From positions 335,448-399,447 of the forward strand of contig NZ_CP034888.1 in the NCBI RefSeq assembly GCF_005083345.1: a DNA stretch of 64,000 nucleotides, in the 5' to 3' direction. The notes under the pieces are model-generated. The model did no database searches. It was not told where the DNA came from and saw only the letters and a list, made by a program, of their open reading frames with translations. This document shows, piece after piece, positions 39,851-50,560 of this stretch; positions within the stretch are counted from its first letter, which is position 1; the number at the start of each line of letters is the position of its first letter. A program made the position numbers and the translations under genes. Source of the stretch: Buchnera aphidicola (Aphis nasturtii) (GTDB lineage: Bacteria; Pseudomonadota; Gammaproteobacteria; Enterobacterales; Enterobacteriaceae).

Positions 39851-42574
39851 TTAAATTTTAGTAATAGGTGAAGTAGAAACATTAGTTGCAGAATGTGCTC
39901 CAGCAGAACTCTTTTTTTTATTTGATTTTTTTAAAAAAATTGAAGATTTTATTGTTTTTTTATTGTTACTAGAAAAAGTATTATTAAAAATTTTAGTAAT
40001 AGGTGCATGAGCTTTATTTTTTGTTGTTTCTTTTCTAAAATTTTGATTACTTAAAATTTTTTTTTGATTTAATATTAATATATGATTTTTCTTAAGAGAT
40101 AAGTGAAATTTTTTTCGTTTTCGAATTATGTTTTCATTTGTAAAGTTTTTTTTAATTTTATAAAAATGGCTTTTTTTATTTTCTTTTAAATTATTAATTT
40201 TTTTCAATGATATATTTTTTTGAATACTTTTATCGTTTATACAGATAGATGAAATATTTATTTTTTTTTTAATATTTAAGATGTATTTTTGATTTATCAT
40301 ATTCACTGTTATTAATGAATTGTTCAACCAAATTTTTTTCAGCGCTAATTCTAATAAAAAAATAATATTATTTATTTCTTTTGAAGAATTAATAAAATAT
40401 AAATCAATAAATTGATTTTTTAAAGATGTAATATTTTTAATATTATATTTTTGATAAGTTTTTAAAATAATAGCATTTTCATTTTTAATGAAATTAATAT
40501 TTTGATTTTTGTTATCACAAGCATTATTTTTCTGAGCAATAATATTTTTAAATAATTTCTCTTTTTTTAAAAAAATATTATTTTTTGTATTATACGAATT
40601 CAATTTAAAAAAATTAAATTGTTTTATATAATAAATAATATTATTTTTTTTTAAATACTTATTATTAAAAGGTAATTTATATTTATCATAAAACAAATTT
40701 AATTTATTTTCACAATCATTTTTATTATCTATATTTTTTTTAATTTTATTATTTTTAGTATTGTTTATTGAAAAATGCTTTTCTTTCTTAAAGAAAATGT
40801 TGTTTTTATAATTAAAAATATTTTTTTTTAATATTTCACTTTTGATAAAAATATTTTTTATAAAACAAGATTCTTTTATCCAAGATATAAAATTAATAAA
40901 AACATTATTGTTAATATTTTTTTTAGAAAGCTGGTTTTGAATAATTTTTTTTGAATTAACAGAATAATTAAATAATTTATGATTTTTTAAAAATGGTTTA
41001 GATTTAATTTTTTTTTCTACGATGTCCTTTTTATTAATTTTTAAATTTTTGTTCTTTTTAATGCCAGAAAGGTAATAACTCATTGATGGTATCTGTTCTC
41101 CTTTTCTAATTCTGGAAACAAGATAATGAGGAGTTTTCATATTTTTGTTAGGAACAATGATTGTTTTTCCACCTGCTTGTCGTTTTTCAATTGCATGTAC
41201 TGCGTCTCTTTTTTCATTTAATAAATAACAGGCAATTTCTATGGGAACAATCGCATGCACTTCATATGTATTTTCTTTTAATGCTTCTTCTTCAATTAAA
41301 CGTAAAATTGATAGAGACAAAGATTCATTATCTCTGATAGTACCTGTTCCTGTACATCTAGGGCAAATATGATGACTAGATTCACCTAAAGATGAACTTA
41401 ATCTTTGTCTAGACATTTCTAATAGGCCAAATCTAGAAATATTTCCAATTTGAATACGTGCTCGATCTTCACGAACAATCTCACGTAGTTTTTTTTCAAT
41501 AGCTTTTTGGTTACTTAAAGGAGTCATATCTATAAAATCAATTACTATTAAACCACCTAAATCTCGTAATCTCAATTGTCTTGAAATTTCTTCAACTGCT
41601 TCTAAATTTGTATTAAATGCAGTTGATTCAATATCTACACCACGTGTAGAACGAGCTGAATTAATATCAATAGCTGTTAAAGCTTCTGTACTATCTACCA
41701 TAATTGAACCACCAGAAGGAAGTCGTACTTTTCTTTGAAAAGCAGAATTTATTTGAGATTCAATTTGATAATAACTAAATAAAGGAACATCTCCAGTATA
41801 AAGTTTGATTTTATTAATAAAATCTGGACGCCCTAAAGCAGCAATATGTTCTCGAGCTATATTTAATATTGAAGGATTATCGATTAAAATTTCACCAATA
41901 TCTTGGCGTAAATAATCTCTAAAAGCACGAAAAATAACATTGCTTTCTTGGTGAATTAAAAATGGTGCAGATTTTTTTTCTGCAGCTTTTTGAATCGCAT
42001 CCCAATGTTTTAATCTAAGCGATAAATCCCATTGTAAGGATTTTATAGATTTTCCAACTCCTGCTGTTCTAATAATCAAACCCATATGTTTAGGTAATTT
42101 TAAAGATAATAGTAATTCTTTTAATTCGATTCGATCATTTCCCTCAATTCGTCTAGATATACCAGCAATATTAGGGTTGTTAGGCATTAAAACTAAATAA
42201 CTTCCTGCTAAAGCAATAAAAGTTGTTAAAGCTGCACCTTTATTACCTCTTTCCTCTTTATTTATTTGAACTATAAGTTCTTGTCCTTCTTGTAAGATAT
42301 TTTTAATATTTAAACGGATATTGCTATTATAATTTCTTGGAAAATATTTTTCAGAAATTTCTTTTAACGGTAAAAAACCATGCTTTTCTATTCCATAGTC
42401 TACAAAAGCAGCTTCTAAACTAGGTTCTATTCGGGTAATTTTTCCTTTATATATATTTGATTTTTTTTGTTCTGATCCAGTATTTTCTATATCAAGATCA
42501 TATAAACGTTGACCATCAACAAGAGCTACGCGCAACTCTTCCTGCTGAGTTGCGTTAATTAACATTCTTTTCAT
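39851..42574 (-). CDS. rne: Ribonuclease E
   Basis: An endoribonuclease for mRNA turnover and for rRNA and tRNA maturation, and the scaffold of the degradosome. The 907 residues compare with 1061 in E. coli. The catalytic half (about 1-520) is well kept: [22 protein letters not shown], the S1 domain, the DNase I-like part with IDFIDM, and the Zn-link CPRCTGTGT. The rest is a Lys/Asn/Ile-rich low-complexity tail with no recognisable RhlB or enolase sites. The last 20 residues ([18 protein letters not shown]) resemble the E. coli extreme C-terminus. The ATG at 42574 aligns with E. coli; an open frame runs 23 codons further up. Confidence 0.95.
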   Translation of the reverse strand: MKRMLINATQQEELRVALVDGQRLYDLDIENTGSEQKKSNIYKGKITRIEPSLEAAFVDYGIEKHGFLPLKEISEKYFPRNYNSNIRLNIKNILQEGQELIVQINKEERGNKGAALTTFIALAGSYLVLMPNNPNIAGISRRIEGNDRIELKELLLSLKLPKHMGLIIRTAGVGKSIKSLQWDLSLRLKHWDAIQKAAEKKSAPFLIHQESNVIFRAFRDYLRQDIGEILIDNPSILNIAREHIAALGRPDFINKIKLYTGDVPLFSYYQIESQINSAFQRKVRLPSGGSIMVDSTEALTAIDINSARSTRGVDIESTAFNTNLEAVEEISRQLRLRDLGGLIVIDFIDMTPLSNQKAIEKKLREIVREDRARIQIGNISRFGLLEMSRQRLSSSLGESSHHICPRCTGTGTIRDNESLSLSILRLIEEEALKENTYEVHAIVPIEIACYLLNEKRDAVHAIEKRQAGGKTIIVPNKNMKTPHYLVSRIRKGEQIPSMSYYLSGIKKNKNLKINKKDIVEKKIKSKPFLKNHKLFNYSVNSKKIIQNQLSKKNINNNVFINFISWIKESCFIKNIFIKSEILKKNIFNYKNNIFFKKEKHFSINNTKNNKIKKNIDNKNDCENKLNLFYDKYKLPFNNKYLKKNNIIYYIKQFNFFKLNSYNTKNNIFLKKEKLFKNIIAQKNNACDNKNQNINFIKNENAIILKTYQKYNIKNITSLKNQFIDLYFINSSKEINNIIFLLELALKKIWLNNSLITVNMINQKYILNIKKKINISSICINDKSIQKNISLKKINNLKENKKSHFYKIKKNFTNENIIRKRKKFHLSLKKNHILILNQKKILSNQNFRKETTKNKAHAPITKIFNNTFSSNNKKTIKSSIFLKKSNKKKSSAGAHSATNVSTSPITKI

Positions 42575-42883
42575 TATAACGTTTTCTCGCTTATTTTTAT
42601 AAATAAGTAAATGCATCAACAGCAAATATATACTTTTAAACAAATTAATATTTTTTATCTAACTATGATTTTTATTTAAAATATATATAAAAATAAGTTG
42701 TTTTAAAATATCATAAAAAATAACTTAAAATTAATGAATAAAATTTTTAAAAAATTAAAAAAATTATTTTTTATAATTTAAAATTATAAATAATTAAATT
42801 ATTTATACTAATATATTTATATATTTAATTATATTATAATTAATAAAAATTAAAAAAATGACTTAATTACAGAGATTTTTTTA
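42575..42883. other. 309-base AT-only spacer between rne and rluC
   Basis: The divergent spacer is almost entirely A and T. In E. coli rne has a long structured leader used for autoregulation. I see no comparable GC-bearing hairpin here, only AT palindromes, and no gene. It must contain both promoters. Confidence 0.5.
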
Positions 42884-43828
42884 ATGACATATAAAATATT
42901 ATCTTCATCTATTATATATATTAATGAAGACATGATAAATCAACGAATTGATAATTTTTTGAAAAAAAAATTTAAAAATATACCCAAAAGTATGATTTAT
43001 CGTATTATTAGAACAGGAAAGATTCGAATTAATAAAAAAAGAATTAAACCAAATTATAAATTAAAAATTGGCGATAATCTAAAAGTTCCTTCGATAAAAA
43101 TTTTTATAGAAGAAAAAAAATGCTTTTATATTAATAATTATGAAAAAAAATTATTAAATAATATACTTTATGAAGATAACTATTTATTAATTATAAATAA
43201 ACCTTCTGGTATTGCAGTACACGGTGGCAGTGGTATTAATTTTGGAGTTATAGAATATTTCCGAAGTATTCGTCCACTAGACAAATTTCTCGAACTTGTC
43301 CATCGTATTGATCGAGATACATCGGGTATATTAATTTTAGCAAAAAAAAGAACATCTCTTATATCGATGCATCAACAAATAAGAGAAAAAAAAATAAAAA
43401 AAGAATATATTGCATTAGTGCATGGTTTATGGCCTCATAATTTAAAAAAAATATCAGAACCTTTATTAAAAGTTTGTTTGAAAAATAAACAAAAAAAAAT
43501 GTTTATTAATAATAATGGAAAAATTTCTGAAACTTATTTTAAAATAAAAAAACAATATTCCTGTACAACATTAATGTCTATTTTCCCAAAAACAGGTAGA
43601 ACACATCAAATTCGAGCACATACATCGCATGTAGGGCATCCAATATTATTTGATCAGCGTTACGGAAATTCAAATTTAGATCAAATAATAAAAAATAAAA
43701 TAAATTCTACTAGACTTTTATTACATGCTTTTTCAGTTGATTTTGTACATCCAAGTAGCAGCAATATATTACATATAGAAGCGCCATTAGATATGAATGT
43801 TAGAAATTTTTTACAAAATCTTGTATAA
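42884..43828 (+). CDS. rluC: 23S rRNA pseudouridine(955/2504/2580) synthase RluC
   Basis: It modifies three uridines around the peptidyl transferase centre. The 314 residues (319 in E. coli) have an N-terminal S4 domain (about 17-80, with QRIDNFLKKKFKNIPKSMIYRIIRTGKIRIN), then the RluA-family catalytic core with HRIDRDTSGILILAK (catalytic Asp) and FPKTGRTHQIRAH. It is divergent from rne as in E. coli. Confidence 0.96.
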   Translation: MTYKILSSSIIYINEDMINQRIDNFLKKKFKNIPKSMIYRIIRTGKIRINKKRIKPNYKLKIGDNLKVPSIKIFIEEKKCFYINNYEKKLLNNILYEDNYLLIINKPSGIAVHGGSGINFGVIEYFRSIRPLDKFLELVHRIDRDTSGILILAKKRTSLISMHQQIREKKIKKEYIALVHGLWPHNLKKISEPLLKVCLKNKQKKMFINNNGKISETYFKIKKQYSCTTLMSIFPKTGRTHQIRAHTSHVGHPILFDQRYGNSNLDQIIKNKINSTRLLLHAFSVDFVHPSSSNILHIEAPLDMNVRNFLQNLV

Positions 43829-43889
43829 TGTATTACATATTAAAAAAAAAATTCATTTTAATTTATAAATATGTATAGAGAAAAATTAT

Positions 43890-44054
43890 ATGGCTGTTCA
43901 AAAAAATAAACCTACTCGCTCTAAAAGAGGAATGCGTCGATCACATGACAGTTTAAAATATATGACATTATCTATAGATAAATCGTCTGGAGAAACACAT
44001 ATTCGACACCATATCACTCAAAAAGGGTTTTATAAAGGTAAAAAAGTTATTTAA
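43890..44054 (+). CDS. rpmF: 50S ribosomal protein L32
   Basis: A 54-residue ribosomal protein, [20 protein letters not shown] at the start and [15 protein letters not shown] at the end, against 57 in E. coli. It lies 61 bases after rluC and upstream of fabD. In E. coli plsX and fabH lie between rpmF and fabD; they are absent here. A terminator-like hairpin follows it. Confidence 0.97.
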   Translation: MAVQKNKPTRSKRGMRRSHDSLKYMTLSIDKSSGETHIRHHITQKGFYKGKKVI

Positions 44055-44065
44055 AAATATATAAT

Positions 44066-44092
44066 AACGGTATTTTAAAAAGTACCGTTTTA
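44066..44092 (+). terminator. Hairpin after rpmF
   Basis: AACGGTA (44066-44072) pairs with TACCGTT (44083-44089) around a ten-base AT loop, 11 bases past the rpmF stop, followed by TTATAAAA. It would partly separate rpmF from the fab genes. Confidence 0.65.
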
Positions 44093-44182
44093 TAAAAATA
44101 AATTATTCGATTATAATTTATTTTACTCATAAAATTTACTTACTTATTTTAAAAAAATTTTTTTCAATAAAAAGGTTATCTA

Positions 44183-45112
44183 ATGTATTTATTTGCTATG
44201 TTATTTCCAGGACAAGGTGTTCAATATGTAAATATGTTATCTTGTTTTTTAAAAAAAGAAAAAATTTTTCAAAATATCTTTGAAGAAGCATCAGAATACA
44301 TAGGATGTAATTTACTAAAATTAATCAAAGAAGGTCCATTAAACAAAATAAATCATAGTAAATATACACAACCAATAATATTAACTTCATCAATTGCTAT
44401 ATATAAATTTTGGAGAAAATGTAACGGAAAAAATCCATCATTTATGTCCGGGCATAGTTTAGGTGAATATTCTGCATTAGTTTGTTCTAAAGCTTTAAAA
44501 TTCAAAGATGCATTAAAAGTTGTTTCTTTACGTGGAAAATACATGCAAAAGGTAATTTTAAATAGATCATGCTTAGTAAAAGCCATAATTGGTTTGAATA
44601 AAGATACTATTAAAAAAATTTGCCAAAAATATATATCTAAAACTGTTTCTATTGCAAGCATAAACTCAGACAATCAAATAATAATTTCAGGAGATAAATT
44701 AGATGTATACCAAGCAAGTTTAGATTGTAAAAAACATGGGGCTAAATTTATCTTTAATGTTAACCTTGACATACCAGTACACAGCTATTTAATGAAGCCA
44801 GTTGCTAAAAAAATGGAAAATATACTAAAAAAAATAAAAATTCAAAAACCTAAAATACCAGTTGTTAATAATGTAGATGTAAAATGCGAAAATAATAGTG
44901 AAAATATTAAAAAAGCATTAATAAAACAAATATATAAAACAGTAAGATGGAAAGAAATAATAGATTTTATACAATCAAAAAGTGTTTTCACTATGCTAGA
45001 AATTGGACCAAATAATATTCTAACTAATTTAAATAAAAATAATATTAATTTAATCTCTCTTAATACAAGTAATAAACAATGTTTTTCACAAGCTTTTAAA
45101 ATAATTAACTAA
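44183..45112 (+). CDS. fabD: Malonyl-CoA:ACP transacylase
   Basis: It loads malonyl groups onto acyl carrier protein. The 309 residues equal E. coli. LFPGQGVQYVNML at the start, the catalytic serine in GHSLGEYSALVCS, the catalytic histidine in DIPVHSYLM, and LEIGPNNILTNL near the end are present. An AAGG motif precedes the ATG. fabG follows after six bases. Confidence 0.96.
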   Translation: MYLFAMLFPGQGVQYVNMLSCFLKKEKIFQNIFEEASEYIGCNLLKLIKEGPLNKINHSKYTQPIILTSSIAIYKFWRKCNGKNPSFMSGHSLGEYSALVCSKALKFKDALKVVSLRGKYMQKVILNRSCLVKAIIGLNKDTIKKICQKYISKTVSIASINSDNQIIISGDKLDVYQASLDCKKHGAKFIFNVNLDIPVHSYLMKPVAKKMENILKKIKIQKPKIPVVNNVDVKCENNSENIKKALIKQIYKTVRWKEIIDFIQSKSVFTMLEIGPNNILTNLNKNNINLISLNTSNKQCFSQAFKIIN

Positions 45113-45118
45113 AAAATA

Positions 45119-45850
45119 ATGAAGACTATTAAGAAAACAGCTCTAGTAACCGGTGCAAATAAAGGGATTGGAAAAGCAATAGCTATAAAATTAGCAGAAA
45201 AACGGATAAGAGTTATTGGTACATCTACTACTAAATATGGGGTAGAAATAATTAATAAATATTTAAAAAAAAACGGTTTTGGTTTGATTTTGGATTTAAA
45301 AGATACTGATTCTATCACAGAAACAATTAAAAAAATTTATAAAAAAAAATATTCTATTGATATATTAGTTAATAACGCTGGAGCAAAATCAGACAAATTA
45401 TTCATTAAGATGAATGATAAAGAATGGGAAGATATAATAAAAATTAATTTAACGTCTATATTTTATACTTCCAAAGCAGTTATTCGTTCTATGATTAGAA
45501 AAAAAGAAGGACGAATAATAACAATTAGTTCTATCATTGGTTATACAGGGAATAAAGGTCAAATTAATTATAGCGCTTCAAAAGCAGGCCTTATTGGATT
45601 TCATAAAACATTAGCGCTAGAGGTTGCTTCAAAAGGTATTACTGTGAATATTATTGCCCCAGGGCTTATTAAAACAGATTTCATTAAAGATTTAAACATA
45701 TTTCAATACAAAAATTATTTATCTAAAATTCCAATGAAACGATTGGGTACAGCGGAAGAAATAGCAGATGCTGTAATATTTCTATCTTCTCAAAAAGCAG
45801 CTTATATTACTGGACAAACATTACATATCAATGGTGGTATGTATATGTAA
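45119..45850 (+). CDS. fabG: 3-oxoacyl-ACP reductase
   Basis: An NADPH-dependent ketoreductase of fatty-acid elongation, short-chain dehydrogenase family. The 243 residues match E. coli (244). TGANKGIGKAIA (cofactor), NNAG, the catalytic YxxxK in INYSASKAGLIG and the C-terminal ITGQTLHINGGMYM are intact. It sits between fabD and acpP. Confidence 0.97.
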   Translation: MKTIKKTALVTGANKGIGKAIAIKLAEKRIRVIGTSTTKYGVEIINKYLKKNGFGLILDLKDTDSITETIKKIYKKKYSIDILVNNAGAKSDKLFIKMNDKEWEDIIKINLTSIFYTSKAVIRSMIRKKEGRIITISSIIGYTGNKGQINYSASKAGLIGFHKTLALEVASKGITVNIIAPGLIKTDFIKDLNIFQYKNYLSKIPMKRLGTAEEIADAVIFLSSQKAAYITGQTLHINGGMYM

Positions 45851-45892
45851 TGTAAAATATTATTTTATATAAAATATTTAAAAGTGAAAAAA

Positions 45893-46132
45893 ATGAAAAA
45901 TACTGAAAAAAAAATAAAAAATATTATTTCTCAAAAATTAGATATAAAAACAGAAAACATTACTAATAACGCTTCATTTTTAGAGGATCTTGGAGCTGAC
46001 TCATTAGATATTGTTGAATTAATTATGACTTTAGAGGAAGATTTTAATATAGAAATATCTGATCATGAAGCAGAAAAAATTAAAACTGTACAAAATGCCG
46101 TGGATTTAATTCATAGTAAAATTAAAAAATAA
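45893..46132 (+). CDS. acpP: Acyl carrier protein
   Basis: It carries growing acyl chains on a phosphopantetheine arm. The 79 residues (78 in E. coli) have the attachment Ser37 in [14 protein letters not shown]. The ATG at 45893 is chosen over a GTG at 45884 because it aligns with the family start. fabF, next in E. coli, is missing. Confidence 0.97.
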   Translation: MKNTEKKIKNIISQKLDIKTENITNNASFLEDLGADSLDIVELIMTLEEDFNIEISDHEAEKIKTVQNAVDLIHSKIKK

Positions 46133-46182
46133 AATTATTAAATACCACTTAAAATGAATTTATATTAGATATCTTAAAAATA

Positions 46183-46818
46183 ATGATAAAAAATAAATTT
46201 ATTGTCATTGAAGGATTGGAAGGCGCAGGAAAAACACACGCATGTACTTATGTAAAAAAAATTCTAAAAAAACATAATATTAAAAATGTTATATTAGTTC
46301 GCCAACCAGGTAGTACGCCTGTTTCAGAAGAAATAAGAAAAATCATTAAAACATATTATACTGAAAAAATTACAAAAAAAACAGAGCTATTATTAATATA
46401 CGCAGCAAGAATGCAGCTAGTTGAAACAATTATAAAACCTGCATTAAAAAGAGGAGACTGGGTTATTTCAGATCGTCATGACTTGTCTTCATTAGCTTAT
46501 CAAGGAGGAGGATTAGGTATTAGTGAAAATATGATTAATCAATTAAAAAATTTATTATTAAAAGATTTTATCCCTGATTTAACATTATATTTAGATGTAA
46601 CACCTGAAATTGGTTTAAAGAGAGCATTCAAACGAAATACACTAGATAGAATAGAAAATCGATCTTTAAAATTTTTTAAAAAAACAAGAAAAAGTTATTT
46701 AAATAATGTCAAATTCGATAAAAAAGTTATTAAAATTGATGCTAATTTAGATATTAAAAATGTTAATCAAAATATTAAAAAACAACTATTAAAATGGCTT
46801 CAAAAACAGTCCACATGA
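46183..46818 (+). CDS. tmk: Thymidylate kinase
   Basis: It phosphorylates dTMP to dTDP. The 211 residues (213 in E. coli) have the P-loop EGLEGAGKTHA near residue 9, the RQPGSTPVSEEIR motif (the E. coli-type DR(E/Q)PGGT region) and SDRHDLSSLAYQGGG. It overlaps holB by four bases (ATGA), as expected for coupled translation. Confidence 0.96.
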   Translation: MIKNKFIVIEGLEGAGKTHACTYVKKILKKHNIKNVILVRQPGSTPVSEEIRKIIKTYYTEKITKKTELLLIYAARMQLVETIIKPALKRGDWVISDRHDLSSLAYQGGGLGISENMINQLKNLLLKDFIPDLTLYLDVTPEIGLKRAFKRNTLDRIENRSLKFFKKTRKSYLNNVKFDKKVIKIDANLDIKNVNQNIKKQLLKWLQKQST

Positions 46819-47798
46819 AATGCTATCCTTGGCTAATAAATCCATATAAAATAATTATCAAACAGCATCAAATTAAAAAAACACATCATGCATTTTTAAT
46901 AAAAACTATAAAAGGATTAGGAGTATACAAATTAGTTTGGAAAGTTAGCAAATGGTTGTTATGTAATCAAAAAGATGGAATTAAATATTGTAAAAAATGT
47001 CATAGTTGCGAATTAATGTCATCTGGGAACCATCCAGACTGGCATCATTATATTAAAAATAAAAATGAAATGATTACTGTTGATCATATTCGAGAAATTA
47101 ATGAAAAAACATTTAAATATCCAAAACAAGGAAAAAATAAAATAATATTTTTATCAAATATTAAAAAATTAACAGAATCTGCAAAAAATGCATTATTAAA
47201 AACCTTGGAAGAACCACCAGAAAACACTTGGTTTTTTTTAATAGATTATAGCAATATAACAGTAAATTCTACACTACATAGTCGTTGTTTGATATATCAA
47301 CTATTTCCTCCACGGGAAAAAAAGAGTTTACATTGGTTAAAAAATCAAAATTTATTGAATAAAAAATTGAATTTAATTTCATTACGTATCAATCAAGGCT
47401 CACCAATATCTGCTAAAAAATTTATTAATAACGGTCTTTGGGAAGAAAGAAAAAATTTATTTTTATGTTTTTTCAAATCTATTAAAAATCAAAATCTACT
47501 AAAAATATTACCAATCTTATCTATAAATAATACTTTAATAAAAATAGATTGGATTTGTCTATTGTTATTTGATGCTATACAACTATATTTTAATCAAAAA
47601 AAAAAATTAACTAATTTTGATGAACTAGAATTAATTCAATTTTTTTCCCATAATTATAATTATTCTACTTTAAATAAAAGTATTTATACATGGAATAAAT
47701 GTAGATATAGATTGTTAAATATACCTGGTATTAATAACGAATTATTATTATTAGAACAGTTGCTTAAATGGGAAAAAATTTTAAGTTTTATTGTTTAA
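46815..47798 (+). CDS. holB: DNA polymerase III delta' subunit
   Basis: A subunit of the clamp loader. The 327 residues (334 in E. coli) keep MKCYPWLINPYK at the start, the zinc cysteines in CKKCHSCELM, and SAKNALLKTLEEPPENTWFFL (SRC-like region with HSRCLIYQ). There is no functional P-loop, as is normal for delta'. The ATG at 46815 overlaps the tmk stop. An in-frame run of eleven A's lies at 47596-47606. Confidence 0.94.
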   Translation: MKCYPWLINPYKIIIKQHQIKKTHHAFLIKTIKGLGVYKLVWKVSKWLLCNQKDGIKYCKKCHSCELMSSGNHPDWHHYIKNKNEMITVDHIREINEKTFKYPKQGKNKIIFLSNIKKLTESAKNALLKTLEEPPENTWFFLIDYSNITVNSTLHSRCLIYQLFPPREKKSLHWLKNQNLLNKKLNLISLRINQGSPISAKKFINNGLWEERKNLFLCFFKSIKNQNLLKILPILSINNTLIKIDWICLLLFDAIQLYFNQKKKLTNFDELELIQFFSHNYNYSTLNKSIYTWNKCRYRLLNIPGINNELLLLEQLLKWEKILSFIV

Positions 47799-47839
47799 TT
47801 TTAATTTCTATATAATTTTTAAATGAAAGAGATAAAATT

Positions 47840-48613
47840 ATGTTTTTAATTGACTCTCATTGTCATCTTGATCAATTAAATTATCATTCATTACATAAAA
47901 ATATAGAAGATATGTTAAAAAAGTCAAATAAAAACTACGTAAAAAAATTTTTAACAATATCTACTTCTATTAATAATTTTTATAATATAAAAAAATTATT
48001 TGATGAATATAATTTCATTTTTTATTCCTGCGGTGTACATCCTTTACATTGTCAAGAGGAAATAAACAATTTTAATAAATTAGAATCACTATCAAAGAAT
48101 AATCGTGTTATCGCATTAGGTGAGACAGGTTTAGATTATTATTACTCATATGAAACAAAAAAAATACAACAATATTTTTTTCGGAAACATATACAAATTG
48201 CAATAAAATTAAATAAACCTATTATAGTACATACAAGAAATGCTATAAACGATACAATAAAAATATTAAAAGAAGAACATGCAGAGAAATGCGGAGGTAT
48301 TGTACATTCATTCACTGAAAATCAAGAAACAGCATTTAAATTATTAGATCTAGGATTTTATATTTCTTTTTCTGGAATTATTACTTTTAAAAATTCAATT
48401 GAATTACGAAATACATTAAAGCAAATACCATTAAAAAATTTACTAATCGAAACGGATTCTCCATACTTATCACCCATTCCATATAGAGGAAAAGAAAATC
48501 AACCGGCGTATTTAATTGATATAGCAAAATATATTTGTTTAATAAAAGCAATACATTTAGAGAAATTTGCTGAAATTATAAAAAATAATTTTTATACATT
48601 ATTTAGATTTTAA
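47840..48613 (+). CDS. ycfH: TatD-family metal-dependent hydrolase YcfH
   Basis: A TIM-barrel amidohydrolase/DNase-like protein. The 257 residues (265 in E. coli) begin with the metal motif DSHCHLD, followed by [28 protein letters not shown] and [19 protein letters not shown], all characteristic. The physiological substrate is not settled. It lies in the conserved tmk-holB-ycfH-ptsG order. Confidence 0.94.
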   Translation: MFLIDSHCHLDQLNYHSLHKNIEDMLKKSNKNYVKKFLTISTSINNFYNIKKLFDEYNFIFYSCGVHPLHCQEEINNFNKLESLSKNNRVIALGETGLDYYYSYETKKIQQYFFRKHIQIAIKLNKPIIVHTRNAINDTIKILKEEHAEKCGGIVHSFTENQETAFKLLDLGFYISFSGIITFKNSIELRNTLKQIPLKNLLIETDSPYLSPIPYRGKENQPAYLIDIAKYICLIKAIHLEKFAEIIKNNFYTLFRF

Positions 48614-48670
48614 AATAAAATATATTATTTAATTAATTTTATATTTTATATATGCTTAGGAGTTTTTAAT

Positions 48671-50107
48671 ATGTTTAAAAATATATTTTCAAGCCTTCAA
48701 AAAATTGGCAAATCACTTATGTTACCTGTTTCAGTATTACCAATAGCAGGAATATTACTTGGTATAGGATCAGCTCATTTTAGTTTAATACCAGATACTA
48801 TTTCTGAAATTATGGCACAAACAGGAGGGTCTGTTTTTTCAAATATGCCATTAATTTTTGCAATTGGAGTCGCTTTAGGTTTTAGTAATAATGATGGCGT
48901 AGCAGCATTAGCCGCGGTAGTTGCATATAGTATTTTAATTAAGACTTTATCTGTAGTTGGATCCAATACTATATTACATGAAAATATTGATGCAATAAAA
49001 AATAACAATTTTTCTGATATAGGAATATTAGGAGGTATTATAGCAGGAGGAATTTCTGCATATATGTTTAATAAATTTTATAAAATTCAATTACCTGAAT
49101 ATTTAGGGTTTTTTGCGGGAAAAAGATTTGTTCCTATCATTTCAGGTTTGTCTGCGATATTTATAGGATTAATATTATCTTTTATTTGGCCATCAATTGC
49201 TAAAAAAATTCAAATATTCTCTCAATGGGCTGCCTATCAAAACCCAATTTTTGCTTTTTCTTTATATGGTTTGGTAGAAAGAGCACTAGTACCATTTGGC
49301 TTGCATCATATATGGAATGTTCCATTTCAAATGCAAATTGGAGAGTATACTAATTCTATTGGACAAGTATTTCACGGTGACATTGCAAGATATATAGCTG
49401 GAGATGCTACTGCTGGAAATTTATCAGGAGGATTTATTTTTAAGATGTATGGCCTTCCTGGCGCTGCTTTAGCAATTTGGCATGCAGCAAAAAAAGAAAA
49501 TAAAAAGAAAATAGGTAGCATTATGGTTTCTGCTGCATTAACGGCTTTTTTAACTGGAATTACAGAACCAATTGAATTTTCATTTATATTAGTTGCCCCA
49601 ATACTATATGTTATTCATGCTTTTTTAGCAGGTTTATCTTTTCCATTATGTATTTTGTTGGATATGCGCGCAGGAACTAGTTTTTCTCACGGATTTATAG
49701 ATTTTATAGTACTAAGTGGACATAGCAGTAAATTGTTTCTTTTTCCAGTTGTTGGTATTTTGTATGGTACTTTATATTATATTATATTTTATTTCTTAAT
49801 CATTACATTTAACTTGAAAACTCCGGGAAGAGAATATCATAGTAATAATACTGTTATAAAAAACAATATTGAGATAGCACCTTATATTATTAATGCTTTA
49901 GGGGGAAAAGAAAATATTAAAAATTTAGACGCATGTATTACTAGATTACGAATCACAGTATTAGAATCATCCAAAGTAAATACAGTTGCTTTAAAAGATC
50001 TAGGAGCAGCAGGAGTAGTAGTATCAGGATCAGGAATACAAGCTGTTTTTGGAACTAGATCTGAAAACATTAAAACAGCGATGGATGAATATATAAAAAA
50101 TAGATAA
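48671..50107 (+). CDS. ptsG: Glucose-specific PTS enzyme IICB
   Basis: It imports and phosphorylates glucose. The 478 residues (477 in E. coli) have the membrane EIIC domain (about 1-385, with [35 protein letters not shown] and the ITEPIEF loop), then the EIIB domain with the phosphocysteine in [12 protein letters not shown] and the final [16 protein letters not shown]-like AGGAG precedes the ATG. A GC-rich hairpin terminator follows. Confidence 0.97.
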   Translation: MFKNIFSSLQKIGKSLMLPVSVLPIAGILLGIGSAHFSLIPDTISEIMAQTGGSVFSNMPLIFAIGVALGFSNNDGVAALAAVVAYSILIKTLSVVGSNTILHENIDAIKNNNFSDIGILGGIIAGGISAYMFNKFYKIQLPEYLGFFAGKRFVPIISGLSAIFIGLILSFIWPSIAKKIQIFSQWAAYQNPIFAFSLYGLVERALVPFGLHHIWNVPFQMQIGEYTNSIGQVFHGDIARYIAGDATAGNLSGGFIFKMYGLPGAALAIWHAAKKENKKKIGSIMVSAALTAFLTGITEPIEFSFILVAPILYVIHAFLAGLSFPLCILLDMRAGTSFSHGFIDFIVLSGHSSKLFLFPVVGILYGTLYYIIFYFLIITFNLKTPGREYHSNNTVIKNNIEIAPYIINALGGKENIKNLDACITRLRITVLESSKVNTVALKDLGAAGVVVSGSGIQAVFGTRSENIKTAMDEYIKNR

Positions 50108-50114
50108 AAAAAGG

Positions 50115-50155
50115 GGGTGAGTAACGCTTCACTCGCCCAATAACTAGTATTTTTT
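50115..50155 (+). terminator. Terminator of ptsG
   Basis: GGGTGAGT (50115-50122) pairs with ACTCGCCC (50131-50138, one G-U pair) around an eight-base loop, with a T-run at 50150-50155. It is the most GC-rich hairpin in the window, eight bases after the ptsG stop. Confidence 0.8.
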
Positions 50156-50188
50156 ATGCAAAACATATTTAAATAAGAATATTTTATT

Positions 50189-50533
50189 ATGAATAATGAT
50201 TTAATTTTTCAAAAAATTATAAAAAAAGAAATTGCGTCAAATATACTATATCAAGATAATATAGTAACCGCTTTTGACGATATACATCCAAAAGCTCCTA
50301 TACATATATTAATTGTGCCAAACTATTTAATAAAAACAGCAAATGATATAAATAAAAAAAATAAAAATATTATTGCACATATGTTTTATATTGCAGTTAA
50401 AATTGCTAAACAAAAAAATATTAGTGAAGATGGATATAAGATAGTTATTAATTGCAATAAAAATGGGGGACAAGAAATTAATTATTTCCATATGCATTTA
50501 TTAGGTGGAACTAAACTAAAAACATTATATTAA
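50189..50533 (+). CDS. hinT: HIT-family protein HinT (YcfF), with altered first HIT histidine
   Basis: A purine nucleoside phosphoramidase of the histidine-triad family. The 114 residues (119 in E. coli) keep the HIT fold: [34 protein letters not shown] and a C-terminal HMHLLGG. The triad HxHxHxx reads Tyr99-Phe-His101-Met-His103: the first histidine is Tyr (TAT), while the nucleophilic middle histidine is kept. The last five residues of the E. coli C-terminus are also missing. It is upstream of an lpoB relic. Confidence 0.93.
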   Translation: MNNDLIFQKIIKKEIASNILYQDNIVTAFDDIHPKAPIHILIVPNYLIKTANDINKKNKNIIAHMFYIAVKIAKQKNISEDGYKIVINCNKNGGQEINYFHMHLLGGTKLKTLY

Positions 50534-50560
50534 AATATAATTTTTTTAAAAGGTAATAAT

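Noticed and set aside
47596..47606. holB frameshift at A11
   Set aside because: The run is in frame and the protein matches HolB on both sides, so there is no lesion.
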